This document shows positions 50,510 to 59,536 of a stretch of DNA of 64,000 bases, one piece after another. The stretch spans positions 1 to 64,000 of the forward strand of contig DATJBV010000028.1 in NCBI GenBank assembly GCA_035515055.1. The letters are read 5' to 3'. The DNA comes from Pollutimonas sp035515055 (GTDB lineage Bacteria; Pseudomonadota; Gammaproteobacteria; Burkholderiales; Burkholderiaceae_B). The notes beneath the pieces were generated by a model. The model was given only the letters and a program-made list of their open reading frames with translations, was not told where the DNA came from and ran no database searches. Each line of letters opens with the position of its first letter. Positions within the stretch are counted from its first letter, which is position 1. A program made the translations under genes and the position numbers.

Positions 50510-50848
50510 ATGTCGCAAGTCGTAAATGCAGTTGTCGTAGGGGCTGATCGCCTGGGCAATATCCCCGACCTGCTGAAGGGGCACAATATCTCTATACATC
50601 GCCACATCAGCGGGCGCGACCCTGCGCATCAGAAAAAAACGCCGATGTTGCCTTCGGGTACTGAATTATTGATATTGTTGACCGATTTCCTGGGCCACAA
50701 TGTAATGAAGACGTTTCGCGCCGCGGCACAGCGGTCGGGCATACGGGTGGTGGCGTGCCGAAGGTCTGTATGTAGCATGAAGCAGGCGCTGCACCAATGC
50801 GGCTATTGCGAGGCCTGCCCCAGGCGTGCGTCAGTTAGTAGCGACTAG
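50510..50848 (+). CDS. DUF2325-domain protein, probably iron-regulated
   Basis: A 112-residue protein with the DUF2325 pattern: VVVGADRLGNIPDLL at the start, HRHISGRDP, a central LLILLTDFLGHNVMKTFR and IRVVACRRSVCSMKQAL. The C-terminus adds a Cys cluster (CGYCEACPRR). The family's function is unknown; conserved His and Cys suggest metal or redox involvement. Expression is likely repressed by Fur under iron sufficiency, judging by the promoter. The 3' end overlaps the convergent nlpC-like gene by 18 bp. A good ribosome binding site (TGGAG) precedes the ATG. Confidence 0.8.
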   Translation: MSQVVNAVVVGADRLGNIPDLLKGHNISIHRHISGRDPAHQKKTPMLPSGTELLILLTDFLGHNVMKTFRAAAQRSGIRVVACRRSVCSMKQALHQCGYCEACPRRASVSSD

Positions 50849-51481
50849 AGGTGTGGACGTGGTCTCCGCCGCAAGGCGGCGTGCGCCGTTGTAGCGCTTC
50901 TTCCAGTAGGTTATGTCCATGCTTTCGACCCGCACCACGGCGCCCTTGCGGGGTGCGTGGACGAACTGCTGGTTGCCCAGGTAAATGCCTACGTGCGAAT
51001 TTCGAAAGCCGCGGGTATTGAAAAATACCAAGTCGCCTTTCCTGAGCTCGTTAAGCTTTACCGATTCGCCTTCCTGCGCCATTTCAACAGACTGGCGCGG
51101 CAACTTGAGCCCGAGGGATTTTTCGGCCGCATAGCTGACAAGTCCGCTGCAGTCGAATCCGGTATTTGGCGTATCGCCGCCCATCCGATACTTTACTCCC
51201 AGGAACTTTAAGGCCGTCGAGGCCAAGGCGCGAGGCGCCTTTGGAGGCGTGCTGGAAGGGTAGTTGGCGGCGAGGTATGCCCCCAAGGGATCGGCGCGCG
51301 TATGCGACAGGTACTGATAGCGTGCCAGGCGTCCGGCGTCGGATTCCGCGTATTCGTTCTGCGTATTGGTGGCGCAGCCAGCCAGTGCAAGCGTTACGCC
51401 AAGAATAAGAAACGTTGCGCCGCGTCGGTATGTAGTCGCGGAAAAGTACGGGGACAGGCAGGGCGGTTGATGCGGCGGCAT
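50831..51481 (-). CDS. NlpC/P60 (C40) cell wall peptidase, lipoprotein
   Basis: Cysteine peptidase that cuts peptidoglycan stem peptides. From the chosen ATG it is 216 residues. A lipoprotein signal ends in LALAGC. The catalytic Cys is in NTGFDCSGLVSY, with His in SHVGIYLG and VHAPRKG. A start at 51622 would add 47 residues of low-complexity sequence (KTKTKTK) and is disfavoured, though the true start is not certain because no Shine-Dalgarno stands out. Confidence 0.88.
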   Translation of the reverse strand: MPPHQPPCLSPYFSATTYRRGATFLILGVTLALAGCATNTQNEYAESDAGRLARYQYLSHTRADPLGAYLAANYPSSTPPKAPRALASTALKFLGVKYRMGGDTPNTGFDCSGLVSYAAEKSLGLKLPRQSVEMAQEGESVKLNELRKGDLVFFNTRGFRNSHVGIYLGNQQFVHAPRKGAVVRVESMDITYWKKRYNGARRLAAETTSTPLVATN

Positions 51482-51784
51482 ATTCGGTTTCGTCTTGGTC
51501 TTCGTTTTGCGACAGGCGCCGACAGCTGGATGCAGCGATTTAGCATGAATTGTCTGCGAAACCTGTAACATCTGTCTGTATCGCCCCTTGAAAAGAGGGC
51601 AAACGACGGTCATATCGCACAAGAATAAGGGATGGAGTTTAACGAATCACTACCGGCAGGTAAAGAAGTATTTCCCGATAGCTTGGCTTTACTCAATCGG
51701 GTAGAAGGGCTAGTCTGTAGCGGCCAGCGTGCCGATACACTGCGGTTGGCGTCAAATTCCCTTTCAATATTCTACGGATAGCTT
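51482..51784. other. Divergent spacer between the nlpC-like and glcG-like genes
   Basis: About 303 bp. Part could be the 5' end of a longer nlpC-like ORF (up to 51622). I see no convincing promoter, hairpin or RNA gene; a TTGGCG-N16-TATTCT near 51746-51773 is too close to the glcG-like ATG to be a usable promoter. Confidence 0.4.
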
Positions 51785-52192
51785 ATGAAGACCAAGCCAA
51801 TTTTGAGCGTTGCCGAAGTGAAAACCATACTTGAAGCGGCACAGGCCCACGCTGTGAGGCAGAACTGGGCAGTCACCATTTCGGTGGTGGATGACGGGGG
51901 ACATCTTCTCGGGCTCGTGCGGCTCGATGGCGCAGCGCCGATCTCTGCGCAAATATCGCCGGCCAAGGCGCGCACCGCCGCTCTCGGCCGCCGGGAATCC
52001 AAAATCTATGAGGACTCCATTAACCAAGGCAGGGTGTCGTTCCTGTCCGCGCCTGGCCTTGAAGCTATGTTGGAAGGCGGTGTGCCGGTGCTGGTCGACG
52101 GCCAGGTGGTCGGCGCTGTCGGCGTGTCCGGCGTGAAGTCCAATGAAGACGTGGAAATCGCCCGCGCGGGGATCGCTGCTCTGGCGCCATGA
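51785..52192 (+). CDS. GlcG/HbpS family protein
   Basis: A 135-residue protein of the GlcG (DUF336/HbpS-like) family. Pattern: LSVAEVKTILEAAQAHA, VTISVVDDGGHLLGLVRLDGA, TAALGRRES and GGVPVLVDGQVVGAVGVSG. Members include a heme-binding redox sensor in Streptomyces and partners of glycolate/organic-acid or diol metabolism; the role here is unknown. It overlaps the MFS gene by 4 bp, so the two are co-translated. Confidence 0.85.
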   Translation: MKTKPILSVAEVKTILEAAQAHAVRQNWAVTISVVDDGGHLLGLVRLDGAAPISAQISPAKARTAALGRRESKIYEDSINQGRVSFLSAPGLEAMLEGGVPVLVDGQVVGAVGVSGVKSNEDVEIARAGIAALAP

Positions 52193-53484
52193 ACGGCAAG
52201 TCTGTATTTCGGCGGGCCGTGCGTCCGGGCGTTACCCGGCGCGAGGTATGGGCTTGGGCGATGTACGACTTTGCCAATTCCGGATACACCACCGTCGTCT
52301 TGACGACGGTCTTCAGCGCGTATTTCGTCGGGGTGGTGGCGGCGGGCAAGACGTGGGGAACGCTGGCTTTTACGGCGGCGTTGTCGGTGTCTTATCTGGC
52401 CGTCATGCTTACCATGCCCGCCCTGGGCGCCCGGGCCGACGCGACCGCGGGCAAGCGGCGCTTGCTGTACGCCAGTACAGCGGGTTGTGTTGTTGCCACC
52501 GCTTTGTTGGTATTTGCAGGCCCAGGCAAGATCGCGTGGGCCTTGTTTTTTCTGGCAATCTCCAATTATTGCTATTGCGTAGGTGAGTCCGTCATTGCGG
52601 CGTTCCTGCCGGAGCTGGCTCGTTCCGAGGCATTGGGTCGGGTATCGGGCTGGGGTTGGAGCTTCGGCTATTTTGGCGGCATGCTCACGCTAGGCCTTTC
52701 CTTGGCGTTAGTTGCATGGGCGGGGGGGCGCGGACTCGCTGCCGGGGAGTATGTTCCCTGGGTCATGGCATTGACCGCACTGATATTCGCACTGGCGGCA
52801 ATACCGTCATTTCTCTTTTTGCGTGAACGCACGCCGGCAACTCACCGTCCCGCGCAAGGCATGTTCAAGCGCCTATCGACGGCCTGGAGTGAAACGCGCC
52901 TGCGTTTTCCCGATTTCCGGCTTCTATTGTTGTGCGGCGCCTGTTATCACGCCGGTATTTCGGTGGTGATTACGCTATCAGCAGTGTATGCAACTCAGGC
53001 AATGGGCTTTACTATGGCTCAAACCATGATGCTCGTCTTCACGGTCAATATTGCGGCCGCCGCAGGCGCTTTTCTTTTTGGTTCGTTTCAGGACAAGATC
53101 GGGCACCGGCTGGCGCTCTCGATCACGCTGGTGGGCTGGGTATGCATGGTGCTGGTGGCATACTGGGCCATGCAGCCATGGGTCTTCTGGATGGCCGCTA
53201 CGTTGGCGGGCCTTTGCATGGGTACCAGCCAAAGCGCGGGAAGGGCAATGGTGGGGGCGCTTGCACCGCAAACGCGATTAGCCGAGTTCTATTCGTTGTG
53301 GGCATTCGCCACCCAGTTGGCGGCGGTTGTAGGGCCATTGTGCTATGGCCTCGTCACTTGGTTCACGGCAGGCAACCATCGTCTAGCCTTGTTGTCCACG
53401 GGTCTGTTCTTCATTGCGGGCCTTGCCGTCCTTGCCCGCCTGGATTTTGCCCGCGGATCCGTGGCGCGCGACGCACCGGCGTAA
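52189..53484 (+). CDS. MFS transporter, UMF1/Atg22-like
   Basis: A 431-residue membrane protein with about 12 hydrophobic helices. The N-terminal AWAMYDFANSGYTTVVLTTVF and the WGWSFGYFGGM segment are typical of the UMF1 group (vacuolar effluxer Atg22-like) of the major facilitator superfamily. The substrate is unknown; yeast Atg22 exports amino acids. Translation is coupled to the glcG-like gene (ATGA overlap). Confidence 0.85.
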   Translation: MNGKSVFRRAVRPGVTRREVWAWAMYDFANSGYTTVVLTTVFSAYFVGVVAAGKTWGTLAFTAALSVSYLAVMLTMPALGARADATAGKRRLLYASTAGCVVATALLVFAGPGKIAWALFFLAISNYCYCVGESVIAAFLPELARSEALGRVSGWGWSFGYFGGMLTLGLSLALVAWAGGRGLAAGEYVPWVMALTALIFALAAIPSFLFLRERTPATHRPAQGMFKRLSTAWSETRLRFPDFRLLLLCGACYHAGISVVITLSAVYATQAMGFTMAQTMMLVFTVNIAAAAGAFLFGSFQDKIGHRLALSITLVGWVCMVLVAYWAMQPWVFWMAATLAGLCMGTSQSAGRAMVGALAPQTRLAEFYSLWAFATQLAAVVGPLCYGLVTWFTAGNHRLALLSTGLFFIAGLAVLARLDFARGSVARDAPA

Positions 53485-53571
53485 TTAGGACTCGCGCCGT
53501 CAGGCGTACGTAAGCAGGATTGGGTACGGTTAGGCAAGAATTCAAACAAACATCGACAGGAGCCAAGCAAC

Positions 53572-55551
53572 ATGTCTAGCGCAATTGAATCAGTGTTGGT
53601 CGAAAACCGCGTGTTTCCACCATTCTCCAATTTGGTCGAAGGCGCCGCCATTTCGGGTATGCCGGCCTACGAGGCGATGTGCCGCCGGGCCCTGGCTTCG
53701 CCGGAAGCGTTTTGGGGAGACCTCGCTCGGGACAATCTGCAATGGACGACACCCTTCAGCCAGGTGCTGGACGAATCGAACGCCCCGTTTTACCGCTGGT
53801 TCGGCGATGGCGAAATGAATGTGTCGGCCAACTGCCTGGACCGGCACCTGAACACGCCCACAGCCAGCAAGAAAGCCATCATTTTCGAGGCGGACGACGG
53901 CAAGGTCACCTCGGTGACCTACCAAGAGCTGCATGCGCGCGTTTGCCAGTTCGCCAATGGGCTGAAGTCGCTGGGACATGCCACGGGCGAACGCGCCATC
54001 ATCTATATGCCCATGTCGGTCGAGGCAGTCATCGCCATGCAGGCTTGCGCGCGCCTGGGCATCATCCACTCGGTCGTGTTCGGCGGATTCTCATCCAAGA
54101 GCCTGCATGAGCGCACGATCGACGTGGGAGCAACGCTCGTCATTACCGCCGACGAACAGGTGCGCGGGGGCAAGAACATCCCGCTAAAGAGCGCGGTGGA
54201 CGACGCCCTGGCCATGGGCGGTTGCGAGGCCGTTGCCCACGTCGTCGTCTATCGACGCACAGGCGGCCCGGTGCGGTGGCAGCCGGGGCGCGACATCTGG
54301 ATGCACGAATTGGCAAATGGGCAGGCTGGCATGTGCGAGCCCGTGCCCGTCAATGCGGAGCACCCGCTATTCATTCTGTATACGTCCGGCTCGACGGGCA
54401 AGCCCAAAGGCGTGCAGCACGCCAGTGCGGGCTTTTTGCTTTGGGCGCTGCTTACCGTCAAATGGACCTTCGATGCCAAGGACACAGACGTGTTCTGGTG
54501 CACGGCCGATGTCGGCTGGGTGACCGGGCACACGTACATTACCTATGGGCCTCTGGCGGCCGGCCTCACGCAGGTTGTCTTTGAAGGGGTGCCAACCTAT
54601 CCCAATGTGGGGCGCTTCTGGGAAATGATACAGCGCCATAAAGTCACGGTGTTCTACACGGCGCCCACCGCCATCCGTTCGCTGACGAAAGCCGCGGAAA
54701 CATCGCCCGACTACCATCCGCGCCAGTACGACCTTGCCAGCTTGCGCATTATCGGTTCCGTCGGCGAGCCCATCAATCCGGAAGCCTGGATGTGGTACTA
54801 CACGAACGTGGGCGGGGAACGGTGTCCAGTGTTGGATACGTGGTGGCAAACCGAGACAGGCGCCCACATGATCACACCGTTGCCGGGCGTGACTCCATTG
54901 AAACCAGGTTCCTGCACGTTGCCCTTGCCCGGCATCGAAGCGGCCGTCGTCGACGAGGCGGGTGAACCGGTTGAAGCCGGGAAGGGCGGTTTTCTGGTCA
55001 TTACCCGGCCGTGGCCCGCCATGATAAGAACCATCTGGGGAGATCCGGAACGGTTCAAGAAGAGCTACTTTCCTCCGGAGCTCAACGGCGCCTATCTCGC
55101 CGGCGACGGTGCGCAGCGCGATGCGGACGGCTATTTCTGGATCATGGGCCGGATCGACGACGTCCTGAATGTCTCGGGCCATCGCCTGGGTACGATGGAA
55201 GTGGAATCGGCCCTCGTTTCGCATGAGCTCGTGGCCGAGGCGGCCGTTGTGGGCCGTCCGGACGCCACGACAGGAGAGGCCGTCGTGGCGTTCGTGGTGC
55301 TCAATCGATCATTGCCCGAAGGCGAGGAGGCCGATCAAATAGCCAAGCAGTTGCGCGATTGGGTGGCCAAGGAGATCGGGCCTATTGCCAAGCCGAAAGA
55401 CATACGCTTTGGCGAGAACTTGCCGAAAACCCGTTCTGGCAAAATCATGAGACGCCTATTGCGGGTCGTGGCCAAGGGCGAGGAAATAACCCAGGATGTC
55501 TCCACCCTTGAAAACCCGGCCATTCTGGACCAGATGTCGCAGGCGCGATAG
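53572..55551 (+). CDS. acs: Acetyl-CoA synthetase (AMP-forming)
   Basis: Activates acetate to acetyl-CoA via acetyl-AMP. 659 residues, full length. The P-loop YTSGSTGKPKGVQH, the ADVGWVTGHTY segment, the TWWQTETGAHM motif and the hinge/acetylation site KTRSGKIMRR (near the C-terminus) are intact. Related propionyl-CoA synthetases share this layout, but length and motifs favour Acs. A GACAGGAG ribosome binding site precedes the ATG; a strong terminator follows. Confidence 0.95.
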   Translation: MSSAIESVLVENRVFPPFSNLVEGAAISGMPAYEAMCRRALASPEAFWGDLARDNLQWTTPFSQVLDESNAPFYRWFGDGEMNVSANCLDRHLNTPTASKKAIIFEADDGKVTSVTYQELHARVCQFANGLKSLGHATGERAIIYMPMSVEAVIAMQACARLGIIHSVVFGGFSSKSLHERTIDVGATLVITADEQVRGGKNIPLKSAVDDALAMGGCEAVAHVVVYRRTGGPVRWQPGRDIWMHELANGQAGMCEPVPVNAEHPLFILYTSGSTGKPKGVQHASAGFLLWALLTVKWTFDAKDTDVFWCTADVGWVTGHTYITYGPLAAGLTQVVFEGVPTYPNVGRFWEMIQRHKVTVFYTAPTAIRSLTKAAETSPDYHPRQYDLASLRIIGSVGEPINPEAWMWYYTNVGGERCPVLDTWWQTETGAHMITPLPGVTPLKPGSCTLPLPGIEAAVVDEAGEPVEAGKGGFLVITRPWPAMIRTIWGDPERFKKSYFPPELNGAYLAGDGAQRDADGYFWIMGRIDDVLNVSGHRLGTMEVESALVSHELVAEAAVVGRPDATTGEAVVAFVVLNRSLPEGEEADQIAKQLRDWVAKEIGPIAKPKDIRFGENLPKTRSGKIMRRLLRVVAKGEEITQDVSTLENPAILDQMSQAR

Positions 55552-55587
55552 TTCCCCGGGAGGCTATACTCGGGCCTCTGATAAACC

Positions 55588-55620
55588 ACAAAAAATCAGG
55601 CCCACCGCCTGATTTTTTGT
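55588..55620. terminator. Terminator of acs
   Basis: A 14-bp stem (ACAAAAAATCAGGC / GCCTGATTTTTTGT) with loop CCACC lies 36 bp after acs. The T-run is in the right arm; the mirror A-run makes it functional on both strands. Confidence 0.82.
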
Positions 55621-55648
55621 TGTCCGCGCATATGTACCGGAGCATTGT

Positions 55649-56527
55649 TTGACTCAACAGCAAAACGACAGGGGCGCCCTGGTCCTGATGGCCATGACAG
55701 TGGCTATTTGGGGATACAGCTGGATCGTCATGAAAACCCTGTCGCCGCTCATGGGCCCGTTCGACTTGGTCATGGCGCGCTATGGACTGGCGTTTGTTTT
55801 CCTGTTTCTTGTCCTCGTCGCTACACGTCAACCGCTGAAGTTTCCGCCCTTCTGGTCAACGCTCGGTATTGCTGTGTTTCAGGCGACCGCTTTCCAGTCC
55901 TTTTGCCAGTTGGCGCTTGTCACCGGCGGTGCGGGTCATGTCGTCATGCTTGCCTATACGATGCCTTTCTGGGTCCTGGTCTTTGCCTGGCTATTGCTGG
56001 GCGAGCGGCCGGCTCGCCGCCACGTGATCGCATTCGGGCTTGCCGGTGTGGGCCTGCTTGCCATCATTGCCCCTTGGCGTGGCATAGGCAGTTTGCAGGC
56101 CTCGCTACTGGCGTTGGCCGGCGGCATGAGCTGGGGGCTGGGCGTCGTGTTGAGCAAGATGATGTTTCAGCGTCATCAGCCGCATGTCCTTAATCTGACC
56201 ACGTGGCAAATGTTCCTGGGTGCGGTGCTTACCTGGCCGCTTACTTTGCTGATTCCGCAGCAGGAAATTGTATGGGGAATGGAACTGGCCTGGGGTTTGG
56301 CCTACATGGCCATCATGGCGTCGGCGTTGGGATGGTGGCTTTGGCTGTCTGTGGTGCGCCGCGTCAGCGCGACGGTCGCCGGCATGTCGAGCCTGGGCGT
56401 TCCCGTGCTGACAGTGATACTGGCGTGGGTGTTATTGGGCGAACAGCCCGGTGTGCTGGAGTTGTTGGGTATTGCGTTGATCATGGCGGGGCTGATGGTC
56501 TTGAACCTGCCCCGCCGTACCGCCTAA
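55649..56527 (+). CDS. EamA-family DMT transporter
   Basis: A 292-residue ten-helix drug/metabolite transporter. Paired EamA repeats are recognisable by WGYSWIVMKTLSP...FDLVMARYGLAF in the first half and ALAGGMSWGLGVVLSKM in the second. The likely start is TTG at 55649, since CCGGAG stands upstream at suitable distance; ATG starts begin inside the first helix. Substrate unknown. It converges on the ETF-QO gene with 9 bp between stops. Confidence 0.87.
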   Translation: MTQQQNDRGALVLMAMTVAIWGYSWIVMKTLSPLMGPFDLVMARYGLAFVFLFLVLVATRQPLKFPPFWSTLGIAVFQATAFQSFCQLALVTGGAGHVVMLAYTMPFWVLVFAWLLLGERPARRHVIAFGLAGVGLLAIIAPWRGIGSLQASLLALAGGMSWGLGVVLSKMMFQRHQPHVLNLTTWQMFLGAVLTWPLTLLIPQQEIVWGMELAWGLAYMAIMASALGWWLWLSVVRRVSATVAGMSSLGVPVLTVILAWVLLGEQPGVLELLGIALIMAGLMVLNLPRRTA

Positions 56528-56536
56528 GTCTACGTA

Positions 56537-58183
56537 TTACATGCCGTTGTAGACTGGTCCTTCGCCGCCTTGCGGCGCGACCCACACAATGTTCTGCGAC
56601 GGATCCTTGATATCGCAAGTTTTACAGTGCACGCAGTTCTGTGCATTGATCTGCAGGCGATCCTCTCCGGTATCGGTCTTGACGAATTCATAGACGCCGG
56701 CCGGGCAGTAACGGGCTTCCGGACCCGCATATTTGGCCAGGTTGAGCGACACGGGAATGGAGGCGTCTTTCAGCGTCAGGTGAACGGGTTCGTTTTCATC
56801 GTGATTGGTGTTCGAGATGAAGACCGAACTTAGACGGTCGAACGTAAGCTTGCCGTCGGGCTTCGGGTAGTCGATAGGCGCGCACTCGGCCGCCGGCTGA
56901 AGACAGGCATGGTCGGGCTTGCTGTGATGCAGCGTCCAGGGCATTTTTCCTCGTAGCAGCCACTGTTCCACGCCGGTCATCAGTGTGGCAACCGTGCGTC
57001 CCTTCTTGAACCACTGCTTGAAGTTGCGCGCCTTGTTCAATTCGGCGTGTAGCCAGGAGTTTTCGAAGGAAGCAGGGTAGGCGACCAGTTCGTCTTGGCT
57101 GCGCCCGGCCAGAAGGGCGTCGAACGCCGCTTCCGCCGCCAATGCGCCCGTCTTGATGGCTGAGTGGCTTCCCTTGATGCGCGACGCGTTCAGTACCCCG
57201 GCTTCGCATCCGACCATCACACCGCCCGGGAAACAAAGCTTGGGCAGGGACAGGAGTCCGCCGGCCGTGAGGGACCGAGCCCCATAGGCAATACGTTTGC
57301 CGCCTTCGAAGGTGGCGCGTATGGCTGGATGCGTTTTATACCGTTGGAATTCTTCAAATGGGGACAGCCATGGGTTGGCATAATCCAGGCCAACCACAAG
57401 TCCCACCGCTACCAGATTGTCGGCCATGTGGTATAGGAACGAACCGCCGTAGGTGTCGGCATCCAGGGGCCAACCAGCGGTATGAACGACCAAGCCCGGT
57501 TGCGACTGGGATGGGTCGACTTCCCACATTTCCTTGATGCCGATGCCGTAGCTTTGCGGATCGCGGCCAGCATCCAGCTTGTAGCGCGCAATGAGTTCGC
57601 GTCCCAGTTGACCGCGCGAACCCTCCGCAAATACGGTGTACCGCGCATGGAGTTCCATACCGGGCTGGTAGTGAGCCGTAGGCGTGCCGTCTCGGGCGAC
57701 GCCCATGTCGCCCGTGGCGACCCCCCTGACCGCGCCCGATTCCGAATACAAGACCTCGGTGGCGGCGAAACCGGGGAATAAGTCTACGCCCATCGCCTCG
57801 GCTTGCTCGCCCAGCCAGCGGGTGACATTGCCCAGCCGGACGATGTAGTTGCCTTCGTTATGGAAGCATTGGGGCAGCAGCCAGTTGGGCGTTGCGCGCG
57901 AGCCATTTTGGGTGAGGAACAGAAACTTGTCTTCCGTGACAGCCGTGCCCATGGGCGCGCCTTTCTCTTTCCAATCGGGAATGAGTTCGGTAAGCGCGCG
58001 AGGATCCATTACCGCGCCGGACAAAATATGCGCGCCCACTTCCGAACCCTTCTCTAGCACACAGACACTGACCTCGTGGTCGCGCGCCGCGGCAAGTTGC
58101 TTAAGGCGAATGGCTGTGGCCAAGCCGGCCGGTCCACCGCCCACGACGACAACGTCGTATTCCATTGATTCGCGTTCAGCCAT
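56537..58183 (-). CDS. Electron transfer flavoprotein-ubiquinone oxidoreductase
   Basis: Membrane-bound flavoprotein that passes electrons from ETF (fatty acid and amino acid oxidation) to ubiquinone. 548 residues. The N-terminal FAD motif is VVVGGGPAGLATAIRL. The GGVMVGCEAGVLNASRIKG segment and the C-terminal [4Fe-4S] ligands (CPAGVYEF...NCVHCKTCDIKDP) are complete. The etfA/etfB partners are not in the window. Confidence 0.95.
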   Translation of the reverse strand: MAERESMEYDVVVVGGGPAGLATAIRLKQLAAARDHEVSVCVLEKGSEVGAHILSGAVMDPRALTELIPDWKEKGAPMGTAVTEDKFLFLTQNGSRATPNWLLPQCFHNEGNYIVRLGNVTRWLGEQAEAMGVDLFPGFAATEVLYSESGAVRGVATGDMGVARDGTPTAHYQPGMELHARYTVFAEGSRGQLGRELIARYKLDAGRDPQSYGIGIKEMWEVDPSQSQPGLVVHTAGWPLDADTYGGSFLYHMADNLVAVGLVVGLDYANPWLSPFEEFQRYKTHPAIRATFEGGKRIAYGARSLTAGGLLSLPKLCFPGGVMVGCEAGVLNASRIKGSHSAIKTGALAAEAAFDALLAGRSQDELVAYPASFENSWLHAELNKARNFKQWFKKGRTVATLMTGVEQWLLRGKMPWTLHHSKPDHACLQPAAECAPIDYPKPDGKLTFDRLSSVFISNTNHDENEPVHLTLKDASIPVSLNLAKYAGPEARYCPAGVYEFVKTDTGEDRLQINAQNCVHCKTCDIKDPSQNIVWVAPQGGEGPVYNGM

Positions 58184-58263
58184 GTTGTATGTATCTCCGT
58201 ATGTCTGGCATGTTCGTCAAGCGGGCAAGTCAGCCTGCCTGGTCTGGTGAATTGTATTGTAGT

Positions 58264-58284
58264 CTTGCCGTTATACTTGCCGTT
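58264..58284. repeat. 9-bp direct repeat in the ETF-QO/thioesterase spacer
   Basis: CTTGCCGTT occurs twice with 3 bp between (12-bp period) in the 133-bp divergent spacer, 33-53 bp before the thioesterase start. It could be a regulator site; no family can be named. Confidence 0.4.
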
Positions 58285-58316
58285 TCATCTGAGCCAGGTA
58301 AAAAAGGCCATTGTTA

Positions 58317-58757
58317 ATGCAATTTGACACCACTTCAGCCGCCCCTGCCATCGGCGGCACCGTTCGTTACACCATGCCTGTACGGTGGGGCGATATGGAC
58401 GCACAACGGCACGTAAACAATACCGTGTACTTCCGTTTTTTCGAAGAGGCGCGAGTGCGTTTGTTCGAGGACGCCGGCATTGCGCTGTCAGCCAACAGAG
58501 TGGGTATTCTGGCTCACACATCCTGCGATTTCCTCAAGCCAATCATTTACCCGGCATCCGTCGTCATTACGCAGGTGCTGGTGCGGGTGGGACGTTCGAG
58601 CATGAGCATCGACGCCACTATCGAGCGCGAAGACGAACCCGGCGTGCCGTACGCAACGGGCAATTACGTTATGGTCTGCGCCAATGCGGAGACCGGCAAA
58701 TCGGTTCCATGGACCAGCGTCGAACTTGAGGGTTTTGCCAAGCTTTTCCGCGCATAG
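58317..58757 (+). CDS. Acyl-CoA thioesterase (4HBT/YbgC-like hotdog fold)
   Basis: A 146-residue single hotdog-domain protein. The active-site signature VRWGDMDAQRHVNNTVYFRFFEEAR contains the conserved Asp and His/Asn of 4-hydroxybenzoyl-CoA thioesterases and YbgC. Its natural acyl-CoA is unknown; placement next to ETF-QO and CoA-transferase genes fits a role in acyl-CoA turnover. The ATG was chosen over an upstream TTG because AAAAAGG is well placed. Confidence 0.9.
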   Translation: MQFDTTSAAPAIGGTVRYTMPVRWGDMDAQRHVNNTVYFRFFEEARVRLFEDAGIALSANRVGILAHTSCDFLKPIIYPASVVITQVLVRVGRSSMSIDATIEREDEPGVPYATGNYVMVCANAETGKSVPWTSVELEGFAKLFRA

Positions 58758-58826
58758 CCGGTGGCGTCACGGCTTGTGGGCGGTAATCCCGGTTTTTTTT
58801 CTAGGTTTTTCAATAAGGATGGAGTG

Positions 58827-59534
58827 ATGGATAAAGTCTACCCAAGTGCCGCAGAAGCACTCAAAGGCGTGGTTGCCGATAACCAGATGATAGCCGTCGG
58901 AGGCTTCGGTCTTTGCGGTATTCCCGAGGCCCTTATCGCTGCCTTGCGCGATTCTGGCGTCCAGAACCTGACATGCATAAGCAACAATGCCGGTGTCGAT
59001 GGCTTCGGTCTGGGACAACTGCTCAGCACGCGCCAAATAAAGAAGATGATTGCATCATACGTGGGCGAGAACAAGGAATTCGAACGCCAGTATCTGGCTG
59101 GCGAACTTGAACTGGAATTCACGCCGCAGGGAACGTTGGCCGAAAAACTGCGTGCCGGCGGTGCCGGTATTCCTGCGTTCTTCACGCGCACCGGAGTGGG
59201 CACCATTGTGGCCGACGGGAAGGAAGTCCGCGACTTCGATGGCGAAAAGTACGTCATGGAGCGCTCGCTAGTGCCGGATGTCTCGCTGGTAAAAGCCTAC
59301 AAGGCCGACCGCAGCGGCAACCTGGTGTTCCGCAAGACGGCGCGCAATTTCAATCCCAACGTCGCCATGGCGGGGAAAATCACCATTGTCGAAGTCGAGG
59401 AAATCGTCGAGACAGGCACATTCGATCCAGACCAGGTCCACTTGCCCGGCATCTTTGTGCACCGCATTGTCTTGAATGCCAATCCCGAAAAACGTATCGA
59501 ACAGCGTACCATCCGCGCAGCGCAAGGAGCTTAA
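58827..59534 (+). CDS. scoA: 3-oxoacid CoA-transferase subunit A
   Basis: Alpha subunit of the succinyl-CoA:acetoacetate CoA-transferase type, 235 residues. The glycine-rich VGGFGLCGIPEALIAAL and the KADRSGNLVFRKTARNFNP segment are family hallmarks. A GGATGGAG ribosome binding site precedes the ATG. subunit B begins 2 bp after the stop. It would activate acetoacetate from PHB or ketogenic amino acids, though related CoA-transferases (for example 3-oxoadipate) share the pattern. Confidence 0.92.
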   Translation: MDKVYPSAAEALKGVVADNQMIAVGGFGLCGIPEALIAALRDSGVQNLTCISNNAGVDGFGLGQLLSTRQIKKMIASYVGENKEFERQYLAGELELEFTPQGTLAEKLRAGGAGIPAFFTRTGVGTIVADGKEVRDFDGEKYVMERSLVPDVSLVKAYKADRSGNLVFRKTARNFNPNVAMAGKITIVEVEEIVETGTFDPDQVHLPGIFVHRIVLNANPEKRIEQRTIRAAQGA

Positions 59535-59536
59535 TA

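Noticed and set aside
51746..51773. Promoter for the glcG-like gene
   Set aside because: TTGGCG-N16-TATTCT would leave a leader of only about five bases and no ribosome binding site, so it is unlikely to be used.
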